From Bacteroidales bacterium (GTDB lineage: Bacteria; Bacteroidota; Bacteroidia; Bacteroidales; Muribaculaceae): a DNA stretch of 64,000 nt. The DNA is taken from assembly GCA_910575615.1 (NCBI GenBank), contig CAJTEX010000012.1:41149-105148 (forward strand). Reading direction: 5' to 3'. This document shows, piece after piece, positions 25,990 through 35,497 of this stretch. How positions within the stretch are numbered: position 1 is the stretch's first letter; each line of letters begins with the position of its first letter. Both the position numbers and the translations under genes were made by a program. The notes under the pieces are model-generated. The model saw only the letters and a program-made list of their open reading frames with translations. It did not search any database and was not told the DNA's origin.

Positions 25990-27369
25990 CTAAAGCCTGG
26001 CGGCGGGTTTGGTGGTCAGTTTCAGGGAGAGGTATCCGAGTATACCGGCGGTAAGTGAGCCTATGACGATTCCGAGTTTGGAGAGGTTAAGCAAGTGAGA
26101 CTGCAATTCGTCGGCGGTGTTGAAAGTGAGGTTGGCAATGAAGAGCGACACGGTGAATCCGATGCCACCGAGCAGCGCCACTCCCGAAATCATAGGCCAT
26201 GTGGCATGGTCGGGCATGGGGGCGAGTCTTAATTTTACGGCCAGCCATGAGAAGCTGAGTATGCCGAGGAACTTTCCGAGCACGAGGGAGATGATTATGG
26301 CGAGTGAGACACCCTCCAGGGCAGCCCCTGGGGTCATGTCGAGGAGGTAAATCCCGGCATTGGCGAACGCGAACAACGGGACTATCAGGTAGTTGACAAT
26401 CGGATGTAGCGAGTCTTCAAGTTCCTGGAGCGGGGAAATCACTTTGTCGGAGGCCGACTCTATCTGCTTCAGCCAGTCCATCTGCTGTCCGGAGAGTATC
26501 GAGTAGCGGGTCAGTGCCTCGTCATTCTCGGCTCGGAAGTTGCCAATGGCGCGGCGTATTGTCTTGATGTATCCTTTGGGGTTGAACACCGGTTTGGCCG
26601 GGATGCAGAATGCCACCAGCACTCCGGCTATGGTGGGATGTACTCCCGAGTTCAGGAACAGGAACCATACCACGCCTCCGAGCGTGAGGTAAAAAATCTT
26701 GCTTTTTATCCGGATGTGCTGGCCTATGCAAAGAATGCCAAGCACAATGGCCGCGCCGATGAGATACCACAATTCGACATGTGCGGTATAGCCGATGGCG
26801 ATGACGAGAATGCCACCGATGTCGTCGACCACGGCGAGGGTGGTAAGGAATATCTTCAATGACAGCGGGACACGCGACCCGAGCATGGCAAGTATGCCGA
26901 GTGAGAACGCGATGTCTGTGGCCATCGGTATGGCAGCACCGCCGGCGTAGGGGGTGCCCCCAGACAGGAGCATGAAGATGCCTACCGGCAGCAGCATGCC
27001 GCCTATGGCGGCGACAATCGGCAACAGCGCGTTGCGGAATGACGCGAGTTGTCCCACAAGTATCTCACGTTTGATCTCAAGGCCGATGGTGAAGAAGAAG
27101 ACTGCCATAAGCGCGTCATTGATGAATGACAGCAGCGACATAGGATGACCGCCGTTGGAGAAGAGGTTGAAACTGCCTATCTGCAACCTTACCTCTTGTT
27201 GCCAGAAGTTGAAATAATACTGGTTGAGGGCGGGAATGTTGGCGATGACCAGTGCGAGCAAAGTGGATATTATCAACACATTGCCTCCTGACACATGCCT
27301 GCGGATTGCCTGTCGTGCGGCATAAAACACTCGTTGGTAAGTCTGTGGTCTGATTTCTTGTGTTTCCAT
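25990..27369 (-). CDS. nhaA: Na+/H+ antiporter NhaA
   Basis: 459 residues with about 12 membrane segments. The ion-binding region is clear: MATDIAFSLGILAMLG (about residue 150) and LAVVDDIGGILVIAIG (about residue 180), matching the aspartates of E. coli NhaA (D133, D163, D164). FFFTIGLEIKRE near residue 97 is another family signature. It exchanges external protons for internal sodium at the cytoplasmic membrane and helps pH and salt balance. It is somewhat longer than E. coli NhaA, mostly through a cytoplasmic segment near residues 275-320 (FRAENDEALTRYS). It is unrelated in role to the polysaccharide locus downstream. Confidence 0.95.
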   Translation of the reverse strand: METQEIRPQTYQRVFYAARQAIRRHVSGGNVLIISTLLALVIANIPALNQYYFNFWQQEVRLQIGSFNLFSNGGHPMSLLSFINDALMAVFFFTIGLEIKREILVGQLASFRNALLPIVAAIGGMLLPVGIFMLLSGGTPYAGGAAIPMATDIAFSLGILAMLGSRVPLSLKIFLTTLAVVDDIGGILVIAIGYTAHVELWYLIGAAIVLGILCIGQHIRIKSKIFYLTLGGVVWFLFLNSGVHPTIAGVLVAFCIPAKPVFNPKGYIKTIRRAIGNFRAENDEALTRYSILSGQQMDWLKQIESASDKVISPLQELEDSLHPIVNYLIVPLFAFANAGIYLLDMTPGAALEGVSLAIIISLVLGKFLGILSFSWLAVKLRLAPMPDHATWPMISGVALLGGIGFTVSLFIANLTFNTADELQSHLLNLSKLGIVIGSLTAGILGYLSLKLTTKPAARL

Positions 27370-27424
27370 TTAAAATGTTGAAACTGGTTGAACGGTGACT
27401 GTGACATCGAGTCACGCAGATTTC

Positions 27425-27460
27425 CCTGCCATCATAACAGATATTATATATAATGGCAGG
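27425..27460 (-). repeat. inverted repeat upstream of nhaA
   Basis: Arms CCTGCCAT (27425-27432) and ATGGCAGG (27453-27460) are separated by an AT-rich spacer. It may end the lipoprotein transcript or be an operator ahead of nhaA. Confidence 0.35.
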
Positions 27461-27487
27461 CGAAACGATATTGTTTGCAATTGATTG

Positions 27488-27813
27488 CTATAGAGGAGAG
27501 GTTATGTCGGCATACAGGTCGGGATTGACCGAATCGAGAGTGGCGAGAAAGCTTTCCACATAGTTGTCGGCCAGTCCCTCTTCACCTTCACGGCGAAGGG
27601 TGCTCTCCGTGACCCTCACGTCGATGAGGATTTTTTCCATCTCGAGGCTGTCGGGGGGGCAGATATGGCGAGTCTCAGCGCCTGTCTGCGTCCTTGAGCA
27701 ATGGCAGTCTGTCGCTCCTCTTCAATAAGGCCGGCAGGACGTTTATCAGGACTGCCGCATGACAGAAGGGTTGAGAATATCAACAGAAATATAGCGGTAT
27801 GGGTAAATTTCAT
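27488..27813 (-). pseudogene. DUF4296-like lipoprotein broken at a C7 run
   Basis: The ATG at 27813 opens a lipoprotein signal peptide (MKFTHTAIFLLIFSTLLSC) with a lipobox cysteine, so the product would be lipid-anchored. The frame is lost at seven consecutive C on the coding strand (27653-27659). Read with one extra C it continues as DSLEMEKILIDVRVTESTLR, and then to NPDLYADITSPL, ending at 27488. That pattern, about 108 residues in total, resembles DUF4296 lipoproteins of Bacteroidota, of unknown role. As written, translation ends in an unrelated short tail at 27616. The break may be a sequencing error, a decayed gene or slippage-based switching. Confidence 0.65.
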
Positions 27814-27897
27814 ATCATTGCTTAATCGTGGATTAAATGGGCCGAATACGCTCCGGTATGTCAGCTGGATCAAGTCGGGCAAAACGGAAGAGAGAAA

Positions 27898-28407
27898 TCA
27901 GTCGTCGGCAAACAGCACCATGGCGACTTTGGCGCATGCCTCGGCGTCTGCCAGTGCGTTGTGATGGTTGCTGAACGGGATGCCGAAAAACTCACATATG
28001 TTGGGCAGCGAGAAACTTGGGCACACTGTCCGGGGGATGGTGCGGCGCGCTTTCATCATTGTACAGAAAAACGGCCTGTCGGGAAAATCCATGCGGTATG
28101 TCTTGTGGGCCGCACGCAGGCATCTCTCGTCAAACGACTTGTTGTGTGCGACGAAAGGCAAATCGCCGGCCATCATCGCCAGGCGGTGCCAGACACGGTC
28201 GAATGTATCACATTCTGCCGTGTCATCATATCCTATGCCGTGAATCTGCTCGGTGAAATATCTGAAATAGTATTCCGGCTCAGGCTTGACCAACTCATAG
28301 AAACGGTCGACGATGATTCCATCAACCACTTTAACCGCGCCGATGGCGCATATGGATGAAGGCTGGTTGTTGGCCGTCTCCACGTCAATGGCGACAAATG
28401 GCTTCAT
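27898..28407 (-). CDS. DEDDh 3'-5' exonuclease (DNA polymerase III epsilon-like)
   Basis: 169 residues. The exonuclease motifs are in order: FVAIDVETA (Exo I, residues 4-12), VAHNKSFDERCL (Exo II, about residue 88) and HNALADAEACA (Exo III, about residue 148, with the histidine and aspartate). It removes nucleotides from DNA or RNA 3' ends. As a stand-alone domain without a polymerase or BRCT part, it could be a proofreading subunit, a repair enzyme or an RNase T-like trimming enzyme. Its start overlaps the end of ispH by 4 bases, so it is part of the porQ-cmk-ispH operon. Confidence 0.88.
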   Translation of the reverse strand: MKPFVAIDVETANNQPSSICAIGAVKVVDGIIVDRFYELVKPEPEYYFRYFTEQIHGIGYDDTAECDTFDRVWHRLAMMAGDLPFVAHNKSFDERCLRAAHKTYRMDFPDRPFFCTMMKARRTIPRTVCPSFSLPNICEFFGIPFSNHHNALADAEACAKVAMVLFADD

Positions 28408-29303
28408 TCGGCATCGGGTTTATGATTGCCGTCCAGCAACATCTCAAGGCGTTGCCGGGCCTCTTCCATAAGCCATAGAGGGGTTGAAGTGGCCCCGCAT
28501 ATGCCGACTGAGACTTCTCCGCAGTCAGCCGGGAACCATCTCGGGTCGATTTCCCGTGGGTTGGAAATCAAATGTGTGGCGGGATTTACCTCCAGGCAGT
28601 TACCATATAGTACTTTCCCGTTGGAGCTTTTCTCTCCGGCGACAAAAACAATCACGTCATGCGAACGAGCGAACACCTGCAGTTGCTCCACACGGTTGGA
28701 GACGCGTCGGCAGATGGTGTCGAAGCTCTCGAAGCTGACATCAGGATTGAGCCTGTCGCGGATCATCGCTGCAATTTCCCTGAATCCGGCCACTGATTTC
28801 GTGGTCTGGGAATACAGCACCACCGGGCGTGATGAATCGATCTTGTCAAGGTCATCAGGCCCCTCGACCACAATGGCCTCTCCGGATGTCTGGCCGACCA
28901 GGCCGTTGACCTCGGCATGGCCGTTTTTCCCATAAATCACAATCTGGGGCCGGTCAGCGGGGGCCACGTCATATGAAGCCTTGATGCGGCGCTGGAGCCG
29001 CAAGACGACCGGGCATGTCGCGTCGATTATCTCGATGTTGTTTCGCCGGGCCATCTCGTATGTGGATGGTGGCTCGCCGTGGGCCCTAAGCAGCAGTTTC
29101 ACATCATGGAGGGTGGCCATATCAGGGTGTTCGATGATTTTCAGCCCCTTACGCTCGAGCCGTCCCACCTCGTCACTGTTGTGGACAATGTCGCCCAGGC
29201 AATAAAGTGTGCCTGAGCGGTCGATTTCCTCCTCGGCTTTCTGAATGGCGGTTGTGACTCCAAAACAGAATCCCGAGCCTGGGTCAATCTCGATTCTTGC
29301 CAT
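28404..29303 (-). CDS. ispH: 4-hydroxy-3-methylbut-2-enyl diphosphate reductase
   Basis: 299 residues from the ATG at 29303 (MARIEIDPGSGFCFG). The three iron-sulfur cysteines are in FCFGV (residue 13), IDATCPVV (about residue 97) and FDTICRRV (about residue 200). HGEPP and GATSTPLW contain further substrate-binding positions. It performs the last step of the methylerythritol phosphate pathway, giving IPP and DMAPP for undecaprenyl and quinone synthesis. An upstream start at 29372 would overlap cmk and lacks homology. It follows cmk by 10 bases, a pairing common in Bacteroidota. Confidence 0.95.
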   Translation of the reverse strand: MARIEIDPGSGFCFGVTTAIQKAEEEIDRSGTLYCLGDIVHNSDEVGRLERKGLKIIEHPDMATLHDVKLLLRAHGEPPSTYEMARRNNIEIIDATCPVVLRLQRRIKASYDVAPADRPQIVIYGKNGHAEVNGLVGQTSGEAIVVEGPDDLDKIDSSRPVVLYSQTTKSVAGFREIAAMIRDRLNPDVSFESFDTICRRVSNRVEQLQVFARSHDVIVFVAGEKSSNGKVLYGNCLEVNPATHLISNPREIDPRWFPADCGEVSVGICGATSTPLWLMEEARQRLEMLLDGNHKPDAE

Positions 29304-29313
29304 AGGCGACAGT

Positions 29314-30027
29314 TCAGTTTGACGTGCTGACGCGTTTGACAGCCTCGCGATAGCGTGCCAGCAGCCAAGCATTCTGCTCGTCGCGCGTCATATATGAATT
29401 GTCAAGATCAATAGCGTCCTCGGCCCGTCGGAGCGGGCTCTCCTCGCGAGTCTGGTCGATATGGTCGCGGTGCGCCACATTGGCAAGCACCTCCTCGAAT
29501 GAAGTAGCGTGACCTTTCTCTATCAGTTCTTTGAGCCGTCTCTGGGCGCGGGTCTCGGCCGAAGCGGTCATGAAAATTTTCAGTTCGGCGTCGGGAAAGA
29601 CGGTAGTGCCTATGTCACGTCCGTCCATTACAATGCCTTTCTCAGTCCCATATCCCTGCTGCATCTTCACAAGGGCACGGCGTATCTCTGGTATGGCCGC
29701 CACATATGAGACCTTTGAGGACACATCCATCCTGCGGATGCGCTCCTCTACATCCTCGTTGTTGAGCAACGTGTGTTGTGTGCCGTCAGGCATTATCCTG
29801 AAACCAATGTGGATTTCGGGCATGGCTGCCACAAGGCCCTTGGCATCGAGGTTGCCCTTATCTCCTGCCAGACCATGGTTCATCGCGTAGAGCGTCACGG
29901 CGCGGTACATCGCGCCTGTGTCGACATACCTGTAACCGATTTCCTGCGCCAGGGCTTTGGCTATGGTGCTTTTGCCCGTCGAAGAGAATCCGTCTATCGC
30001 GATTATTATCTTGTTGTCTGATTTCAT
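29314..30027 (-). CDS. cmk: cytidylate kinase
   Basis: 237 residues from the ATG at 30027 ([13 protein letters not shown]). The P-loop is [11 protein letters not shown] (residues about 13-23), followed by [25 protein letters not shown] and RAQRRLKEL of the lid region. It phosphorylates CMP and dCMP with ATP for nucleotide balance and phospholipid precursor supply. A start at 30069 would overlap porQ and adds residues with no family match. It is located between porQ and ispH on the same strand. Confidence 0.95.
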   Translation of the reverse strand: MKSDNKIIIAIDGFSSTGKSTIAKALAQEIGYRYVDTGAMYRAVTLYAMNHGLAGDKGNLDAKGLVAAMPEIHIGFRIMPDGTQHTLLNNEDVEERIRRMDVSSKVSYVAAIPEIRRALVKMQQGYGTEKGIVMDGRDIGTTVFPDAELKIFMTASAETRAQRRLKELIEKGHATSFEEVLANVAHRDHIDQTREESPLRRAEDAIDLDNSYMTRDEQNAWLLARYREAVKRVSTSN

Positions 30028-30065
30028 ATCAATATGAAGATTGTCACATTCCCGAACTGCCGTTC

Positions 30066-31130
30066 TCACCTGACAAGATCCTGGAGGTTCATGTTGAGGT
30101 TGAACATCATAGTCGTGGCTCCGGAATGGGGTTGGCCAAAGGCCAATGAGAAATTGAAGCGGCTCACACTCATTCCTGCCGCGATAGAGAATCCGCTCAG
30201 GAACGAACGCTTGTATGTGCTCATGTCGGTGCGGGTCTTGTAGTTGTAGCCGAGAGCGACAAAAAAACGGTCGGATGGCACGAAATCAACTCCGAACACC
30301 ATATGCCTGAAAAGGTTGGAGCCAAACGACTCCTTCTTTTCGAATGGTTCGGATGAGGTGCCGTCGCCGCTGTCATAATAGGGAAGCTTCCATTTTGTAA
30401 GGTTCCACAATGTGACCGAAACTCTGACAGGTACTCCTGTGAATCCTTTTGTCGCGCCAAGACGCACATCCACCGGCAACCGGTCGTAATTCTCGTTGAA
30501 CTTCTTAAGCTGGCCGCCAAGATTGGCCACCACTGCCGAGAAAGACCAGTCTGTGTCGGGGTCGAAATAGTTTATGCCCAGATCAGTCGTCACGGCGAAT
30601 GCCGAATATTCCTCATAACTGCTGTACAGCAGTTTCATGGAGATGCCTCCTCTGAGACGCGACGTGATGTCATATGAGAAAGTCCCTGAGAAATTGAGGT
30701 CTTTCGGGGAGAAGGTGCCGGTTATGACACCGGTCGCGTCGGCCGCCTTCATCTCTCCATAACCGAAATATCTGATTCCGGCACTCCAGGCTCCCCGTTC
30801 GCCAACGGCGCGGGCATACTTCACACCCGCGAAGTTGGAGTTGCCAAGATAACGCATATAGTCCACCATCACCTGGTTGTCCATCTCGAATCCCAGCAAC
30901 CCCGGATTCTGGTCGGCGGTGCCAAGCTCATCCTCGACTGTCGATATGTTGACCCCTCCCAGGCCATAGATTCGGGCCGAGGAGGTGACATTGAGGTAAT
31001 TGTATGCCGTGGAGCCGTCCTGGGCCGTCATCACGGCAGGTGTCAGCGCGACAGACAGAGCCGCCACTCCACATTTCAGTATGGACCGGCAGCTTGGGCG
31101 TGAGGTGGATTTTTTTTTCGGCAACGTCAT
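30066..31130 (-). CDS. porQ: type IX secretion system protein PorQ
   Basis: 354 residues. A basic N-terminus and hydrophobic segment ending in VMTAQDG form a signal peptide. The rest has the repeating aromatic strands of an outer-membrane barrel, with [23 protein letters not shown] and YNYKTRTDM characteristic of PorQ. PorQ belongs to the attachment machinery of the type IX system, which exports proteins with a C-terminal sorting domain. Its presence together with the surface protein at 55 kb implies a working type IX system in the organism. It leads the porQ-cmk-ispH-exonuclease-lipoprotein run and has a candidate promoter upstream. Confidence 0.88.
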   Translation of the reverse strand: MTLPKKKSTSRPSCRSILKCGVAALSVALTPAVMTAQDGSTAYNYLNVTSSARIYGLGGVNISTVEDELGTADQNPGLLGFEMDNQVMVDYMRYLGNSNFAGVKYARAVGERGAWSAGIRYFGYGEMKAADATGVITGTFSPKDLNFSGTFSYDITSRLRGGISMKLLYSSYEEYSAFAVTTDLGINYFDPDTDWSFSAVVANLGGQLKKFNENYDRLPVDVRLGATKGFTGVPVRVSVTLWNLTKWKLPYYDSGDGTSSEPFEKKESFGSNLFRHMVFGVDFVPSDRFFVALGYNYKTRTDMSTYKRSFLSGFSIAAGMSVSRFNFSLAFGQPHSGATTMMFNLNMNLQDLVR

Positions 31131-31179
31131 GAAGATGCGTCAGGAGTTTAGTTCCATCTATTATTTAACGCCGATTTGT

Positions 31180-31187
31180 CAAAGATA
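31180..31187 (-). promoter_or_regulatory. candidate -7 element for the porQ operon
   Basis: Reads TATCTTTG on the minus strand, an exact TAnnTTTG match about 50 bases before the porQ start. No clear -33 TTTG was found. Confidence 0.45.
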
Positions 31188-31203
31188 TTATTTTACAGGA
31201 AGC

Positions 31204-33096
31204 TTATTCGGCACGTTTGGCCGCATTCCCTTCATAATAATTAATGTAGGCGAGATTGACCAGGCGCACACCCCCAGGTGTGGGATAGTCACCCGAGAAA
31301 TACCAGTCGCCCGGACAACTCTTCACAGCGCTGTGAAGTCCGGCCAGAGTCTGATAGACAATCTCAACCTCTGCTTTTGTCCCTTCCGGGGTAAGCATCC
31401 TGGCCATCATCTCTGAAATCTCGGCGTCGGAGAATGGAGCGTATATAGCCTTGACGCAGTTGACCTGGCTGGCGGCAGGCAGAGATGTCTGCTGCTTGCA
31501 TTTCTCGTAAGTCTCTTGAAGGATATGCTCCATGCCTCTTTCCTTCAGCAGCTCAACAGCCGCCCTGAAAGCCGCGAATTCCCCCATACGCGACATGTCG
31601 ATGCCGTAATAATCGGGGTAACGCACCTGCGGTGAAGAAGACACAATCACAATCTTGCGCGGATGGAGACGGTCGAGCATTGCGATGATTGATTGCTTGA
31701 GGGTAGTGCCGCGTACAATAGAGTCGTCAATCACAACGAGATTGTCGATGTCGTTGACCACACATCCGTATGTGACATCGTAGACATGGGCAGCCAGGTC
31801 ATTTCGCGAAGTACCTTCGGCGATGAATGTCCGCAGCTTTATATCCTTGATGGCTACTTTCTCGACCCTTAGTTTGGTATCCATCACCTGCTTTATGGTC
31901 TCAGGAGTCAACGCTCCGCGTTGCTGCAGTTCGGCGATACGGTAGGCTTTGGTCTTGTCAAGCTGGTTCTCCAGCCCTTCAACCATCCCGATGAAGGCGA
32001 CCTCGGCGGTGTTCGGGATGAATGAGAACACCGAGTTAGGCAAGTCCCCACGTATGGCTTTCATAACTTCCGGCACCACGGCGCGGCCAAGTTCCTTGCG
32101 TTCCCGGTATATGTCAGCGTCGCTTCCGCGAGAGAAATAAATGCGCTCAAACGAGCATCTTTCGTTTTTCCCCTCGCCGAGTATGTCTGCGATTTCAATC
32201 TCTCCGGCTTTGGAGACGATGAGGGCCGACCCGGGTGTGAGTTCGTTGACTTCTGTGCGTCTGACATTCATTACCGTCTGGATGACAGGTCTCTCGGAGG
32301 CGAGCACAACCACTTCGTCGTCGATGTAATAGAATGCCGGGCGTATGCCATGGCTGTCTCTAAGGGCAAACATGTCGCCCGAACCGGTGGCACCACAGAT
32401 GACATATCCGCCGTCCCAGGCAGGAGAGGCGTTTTTCAGCACCTCCTTTATGTTTATGTTGTCTTCTATCGCGATTCCGAGTTGCGGATCCTCAAGGGTG
32501 TCACGCAGCTCGCGGTATATGCGGTGGTTCTCGCGGTCAAGGGCGTATCCGAGCTGCTCGAGAAGCACGATGGAGTCGGAGTATATGCGCGGATGCTGGC
32601 CTTTCTTTACAATCGACTTGAAAATCTCGTCGACATTGGTCATGTTGAAGTTGCCACACATCATAAGGTTCCTCGACCTCCAGTTGTTGCGCCTGAGGAA
32701 TGGATGCACATATGATATGCCGCTTTTCCCTGTCGTGGAATACCTCAGATGGCCCATGTATATCTCTCCGACAAAGGGGGTGAGTGCTTCCACCTCGCAG
32801 GCAGGCATGAAGTCTATGCCGTCTCTGTCAAGCTGGGGCATTACCGAGGCGAAAATCTCAGTGATGGCGTTGGAGCCAAGTGCTCGTTCACGGAAGACAT
32901 ATTCATGCCCTGGTACGGAATGGAGTTTTACCACACCCATCCCGGCACCCTCCTGGCCACGGTTGTGCTGCTTCTCCATCAGCAGATAGAGCTTGTTGAG
33001 CGCCCATGCGTAGGTGCCATATTTTTCCCTGTAATATTCCAGGGGCTTGCGCAGGCGTATCATAGCCACGCCGCACTCGTGCTTGAGTTGTTCCAT
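31204..33096 (-). CDS. amidophosphoribosyltransferase (PurF-like)
   Basis: 630 residues, longer than the roughly 470-500 of standard PurF. The N-terminal glutaminase domain starts HECGVAMI, with Cys8 as the likely nucleophile after removal of a short propeptide, and MEKQHNRGQEGAGMG nearby. The phosphoribosyltransferase motif VVIDDSIVRGTT lies near residue 470, with SSPQVRYPDYYG after it. The enzyme makes phosphoribosylamine from PRPP and glutamine, the first step of purine synthesis. Bacteroidota commonly carry such a long form besides a conventional PurF, so the exact division of labour is uncertain and no gene symbol is given. Confidence 0.82.
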   Translation of the reverse strand: MEQLKHECGVAMIRLRKPLEYYREKYGTYAWALNKLYLLMEKQHNRGQEGAGMGVVKLHSVPGHEYVFRERALGSNAITEIFASVMPQLDRDGIDFMPACEVEALTPFVGEIYMGHLRYSTTGKSGISYVHPFLRRNNWRSRNLMMCGNFNMTNVDEIFKSIVKKGQHPRIYSDSIVLLEQLGYALDRENHRIYRELRDTLEDPQLGIAIEDNINIKEVLKNASPAWDGGYVICGATGSGDMFALRDSHGIRPAFYYIDDEVVVLASERPVIQTVMNVRRTEVNELTPGSALIVSKAGEIEIADILGEGKNERCSFERIYFSRGSDADIYRERKELGRAVVPEVMKAIRGDLPNSVFSFIPNTAEVAFIGMVEGLENQLDKTKAYRIAELQQRGALTPETIKQVMDTKLRVEKVAIKDIKLRTFIAEGTSRNDLAAHVYDVTYGCVVNDIDNLVVIDDSIVRGTTLKQSIIAMLDRLHPRKIVIVSSSPQVRYPDYYGIDMSRMGEFAAFRAAVELLKERGMEHILQETYEKCKQQTSLPAASQVNCVKAIYAPFSDAEISEMMARMLTPEGTKAEVEIVYQTLAGLHSAVKSCPGDWYFSGDYPTPGGVRLVNLAYINYYEGNAAKRAE

Positions 33097-33151
33097 CGAA
33101 GATTCAGACTTAGCCTGTTGCTATAACCGGCAGGTAATGACTGGTGATTCT

Positions 33152-33202
33152 GAAAGGGGGGACACGCTGTTGCCTACAACTCTATGGCGTGTCCCCCCTT
33201 TC
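33152..33202 (-). terminator. 16-bp hairpin after glnN
   Basis: Arms 33152-33167 and 33187-33202 are perfectly complementary (GAAAGGGGGGACACGC and its complement). It begins 18 bases after the glnN stop. No long T-run follows. Confidence 0.7.
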
Positions 33203-33219
33203 GGAAGGATTTGATGTTA

Positions 33220-35409
33220 TTATCGGATAAACAGCATCTCGCGGTATTTCGGGAGAGGCCACATCTCGTTGTCGACCATCAGCTCAAGTTTGTCGATATG
33301 GTAGCGGATTGCTTCCATCTTAGGTACGACATTGTCATGGTAGGCGATTGCTTTCTCTCGCTCGCTTTCGATGCGGTTGGCGTCCTTGCGGGCGTTGACC
33401 ATCTCCTGAACATCCTTGCGGATTTCGGCTATGTGTTTCGACAACTTTTCGATGGCCGATTTGTCGCAGGCGGTAAGCTCCTCGGCCTTTTCCGCCGGGA
33501 AGATAGTGTGGAGCTTGGCCACATTCTCAACCAGGATGGACTGGTAGCGGGTGGCGACAGGCACGATATGGTTGAGGGCGAGGTCTCCAAGCACACGTGC
33601 CTCAATCTGGATTTTCTTGGTGTAGGTCTCCCATTTCACCTCATTGCGAGCCCTGAGCTCCAGGTCGTTGAACACACCGGTCTTGTTGAACATCTCAACG
33701 GACGCCGGGGTGAGGTAGGCATCGAAGATTTTGGGAACGGAAGTCTCGCAGTCAAGCCCGCGCTTCTGTGCCTCCTCTTTCCATTCGTCTGAATATCCGT
33801 TGCCGTCGAAGTGGATGGCCTTGGATTTGATGATGAGGGCCTTGGCCTCTTCGAGGATGGCATGGTAGAGCGACTCCTCGCGCTCCACGCGACGGTCGAC
33901 ACGCTGCTTGAATTCAGCGAGCTGCTCTGCTACGGCGGCGTTGAGGGCAATCATAGCCGAGGCGCAGTTGGCCGACGAACCCACGGCGCGGAACTCAAAA
34001 CGGTTTCCGGTGAAGGCAAACGGCGATGTGCGGTTGCGGTCGGTGTTGTCAAGCAGGATTTCAGGAATCTGGGAGACTCCGACAGTGATGCCTTCCTTGC
34101 CTGCCAGCTCGATCAGTTCATCCTCTGTGCTTTTTTCGAGACGGTCAAAGATGTCGGCAATCTGCGAACCGGTGAATATGGAGATGATGGCTGGAGGCGC
34201 CTCATTCGCACCAAGACGGTGGGCATTGGTGGCGGAGGAGATGGAGGCTTTCAGCAGCGCGTTGTGTTTGTGCACGGCTGCCATGACATTGGCCACAAAA
34301 GTGATGAAGCGCAGGTTCTCCCTGGGGGTCTTGCCGGGGGCGAACAGCAGGGTGCCTGTGTCGGTGCCGAGGCTCCAGTTGTTGTGCTTTCCTGAGCCAT
34401 TGATGCCGCTGAACGGTTTCTCGTGGAGCAACACGCGGAAGTTGTGGCGCTTCGCCACCTCGCTCATGAGCCCCATAAGCAAGAGGTTGTGGTCATTGGC
34501 GAGGTTTGTTTCCTCGAATATGGGCGCAAGCTCAAACTGGTTTGGCGCGACCTCGTTGTGGCGGGTGTGGGCCGGGATGCCGAGGCGGTGGCATTCATTC
34601 TCAAGGTCGAGCATGAAAGCTTCCACACGCGAGGGTATCGCTCCGAAATAATGGTCTTCAAGCTGCTGGTTCTTGGCGCTCTCATGGCCCATGAGGGTGC
34701 GTCCGGTCATCACCAAGTCGGGACGGGCGGCATAGAGTGCTTCATCAACAAGGAAATATTCCTGTTCCCAGCCGAGGTAGCTGACGACATGTCTTACATC
34801 CTTGTCGAAATAGCGGGCGACATCCGCAGCGGCTTTGTCAACGGCGTTGAGAGCGCGCAACAAGGGGGTCTTGAAGTCGAGCGACTCTCCGGTATAGGAG
34901 ATGAAAATCGTTGGTATGCAGAGGGTCTTGTTGAGGATGAAAACGGGGGATGAAATGTCCCAGGCGGAATAGCCGCGTGCCTCGAAAGTGTTTCGGATAC
35001 CTCCGTTGGGGAAGCTTGACGCGTCAGGCTCCTGCTGCACGAGGAGTTTGCCTGTGAATTCCTCAACCACGCCGCCCTTGCCGTCATGCTCGATGAAAGA
35101 GTCATGCTTCTCGGCTGTGCCGCCTGTGAGGGGGTGGAACCAGTGGGTGTAATGACGGGCTCCGTTCTCGATTGCCCATTGCTTCATTCCGGCAGCCACA
35201 CTGTCGGCGAGCTGCCGTGAAATTGGTTGCTTGTTGTCAATGGCGTCGACGAGCTGGTCGTAAGTTGCCTTAGGAAGGTACTCAAACATCTTCTGGCGAT
35301 TGAAAACCGCTTCGCCATAGAATTTTTCTGGACGTTCCGCTGGGGTCTCCACCGCAACGGCCTTGCGGTCGGAAGCCTCCTGAACCGCTTTGAATCTTAA
35401 CAAAGACAT
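33220..35409 (-). CDS. glnN: type III glutamine synthetase
   Basis: 729 residues, the usual length of GSIII. Family signatures include HYTHWFHPLTGGTAEKHDSF (about residues 85-105), NEVAPNQFELAPIFE, GINGSGKHNNWS near residue 340 and FAFTGNRFEFRAVGSS. These form the ATP, metal and glutamate sites. It makes glutamine from glutamate and ammonia in the cytoplasm and is the main ammonium-assimilating enzyme type in many Bacteroidota. The ATG at 35409 follows an A/T-rich leader. The gene stands alone, with a hairpin behind it and a candidate -7 element upstream. Confidence 0.95.
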   Translation of the reverse strand: MSLLRFKAVQEASDRKAVAVETPAERPEKFYGEAVFNRQKMFEYLPKATYDQLVDAIDNKQPISRQLADSVAAGMKQWAIENGARHYTHWFHPLTGGTAEKHDSFIEHDGKGGVVEEFTGKLLVQQEPDASSFPNGGIRNTFEARGYSAWDISSPVFILNKTLCIPTIFISYTGESLDFKTPLLRALNAVDKAAADVARYFDKDVRHVVSYLGWEQEYFLVDEALYAARPDLVMTGRTLMGHESAKNQQLEDHYFGAIPSRVEAFMLDLENECHRLGIPAHTRHNEVAPNQFELAPIFEETNLANDHNLLLMGLMSEVAKRHNFRVLLHEKPFSGINGSGKHNNWSLGTDTGTLLFAPGKTPRENLRFITFVANVMAAVHKHNALLKASISSATNAHRLGANEAPPAIISIFTGSQIADIFDRLEKSTEDELIELAGKEGITVGVSQIPEILLDNTDRNRTSPFAFTGNRFEFRAVGSSANCASAMIALNAAVAEQLAEFKQRVDRRVEREESLYHAILEEAKALIIKSKAIHFDGNGYSDEWKEEAQKRGLDCETSVPKIFDAYLTPASVEMFNKTGVFNDLELRARNEVKWETYTKKIQIEARVLGDLALNHIVPVATRYQSILVENVAKLHTIFPAEKAEELTACDKSAIEKLSKHIAEIRKDVQEMVNARKDANRIESEREKAIAYHDNVVPKMEAIRYHIDKLELMVDNEMWPLPKYREMLFIR

Positions 35410-35455
35410 AAGATTGGAATGAAGTTTTTATAATTAACGTAGGCTCAGACCCAGA

Positions 35456-35463
35456 CAAACCTA
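35456..35463 (-). promoter_or_regulatory. candidate -7 element for glnN
   Basis: Reads TAGGTTTG on the minus strand, matching TAnnTTTG, about 45 bases ahead of the start codon. A -33 box is not evident. Confidence 0.35.
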
Positions 35464-35497
35464 AAAACTGGGGGCGTTGCCACGCGCAATTTCATAA

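Noticed and set aside
31321..31338. 18-base palindrome in the 3' part of the amidophosphoribosyltransferase gene
   Set aside because: It is within intact coding sequence (codons for GLHSAVKS), so it is more likely a codon effect than a terminator.
33908..34651. Open frame of 247 codons on the plus strand
   Set aside because: Antisense of glnN, with no motif or start-site support.
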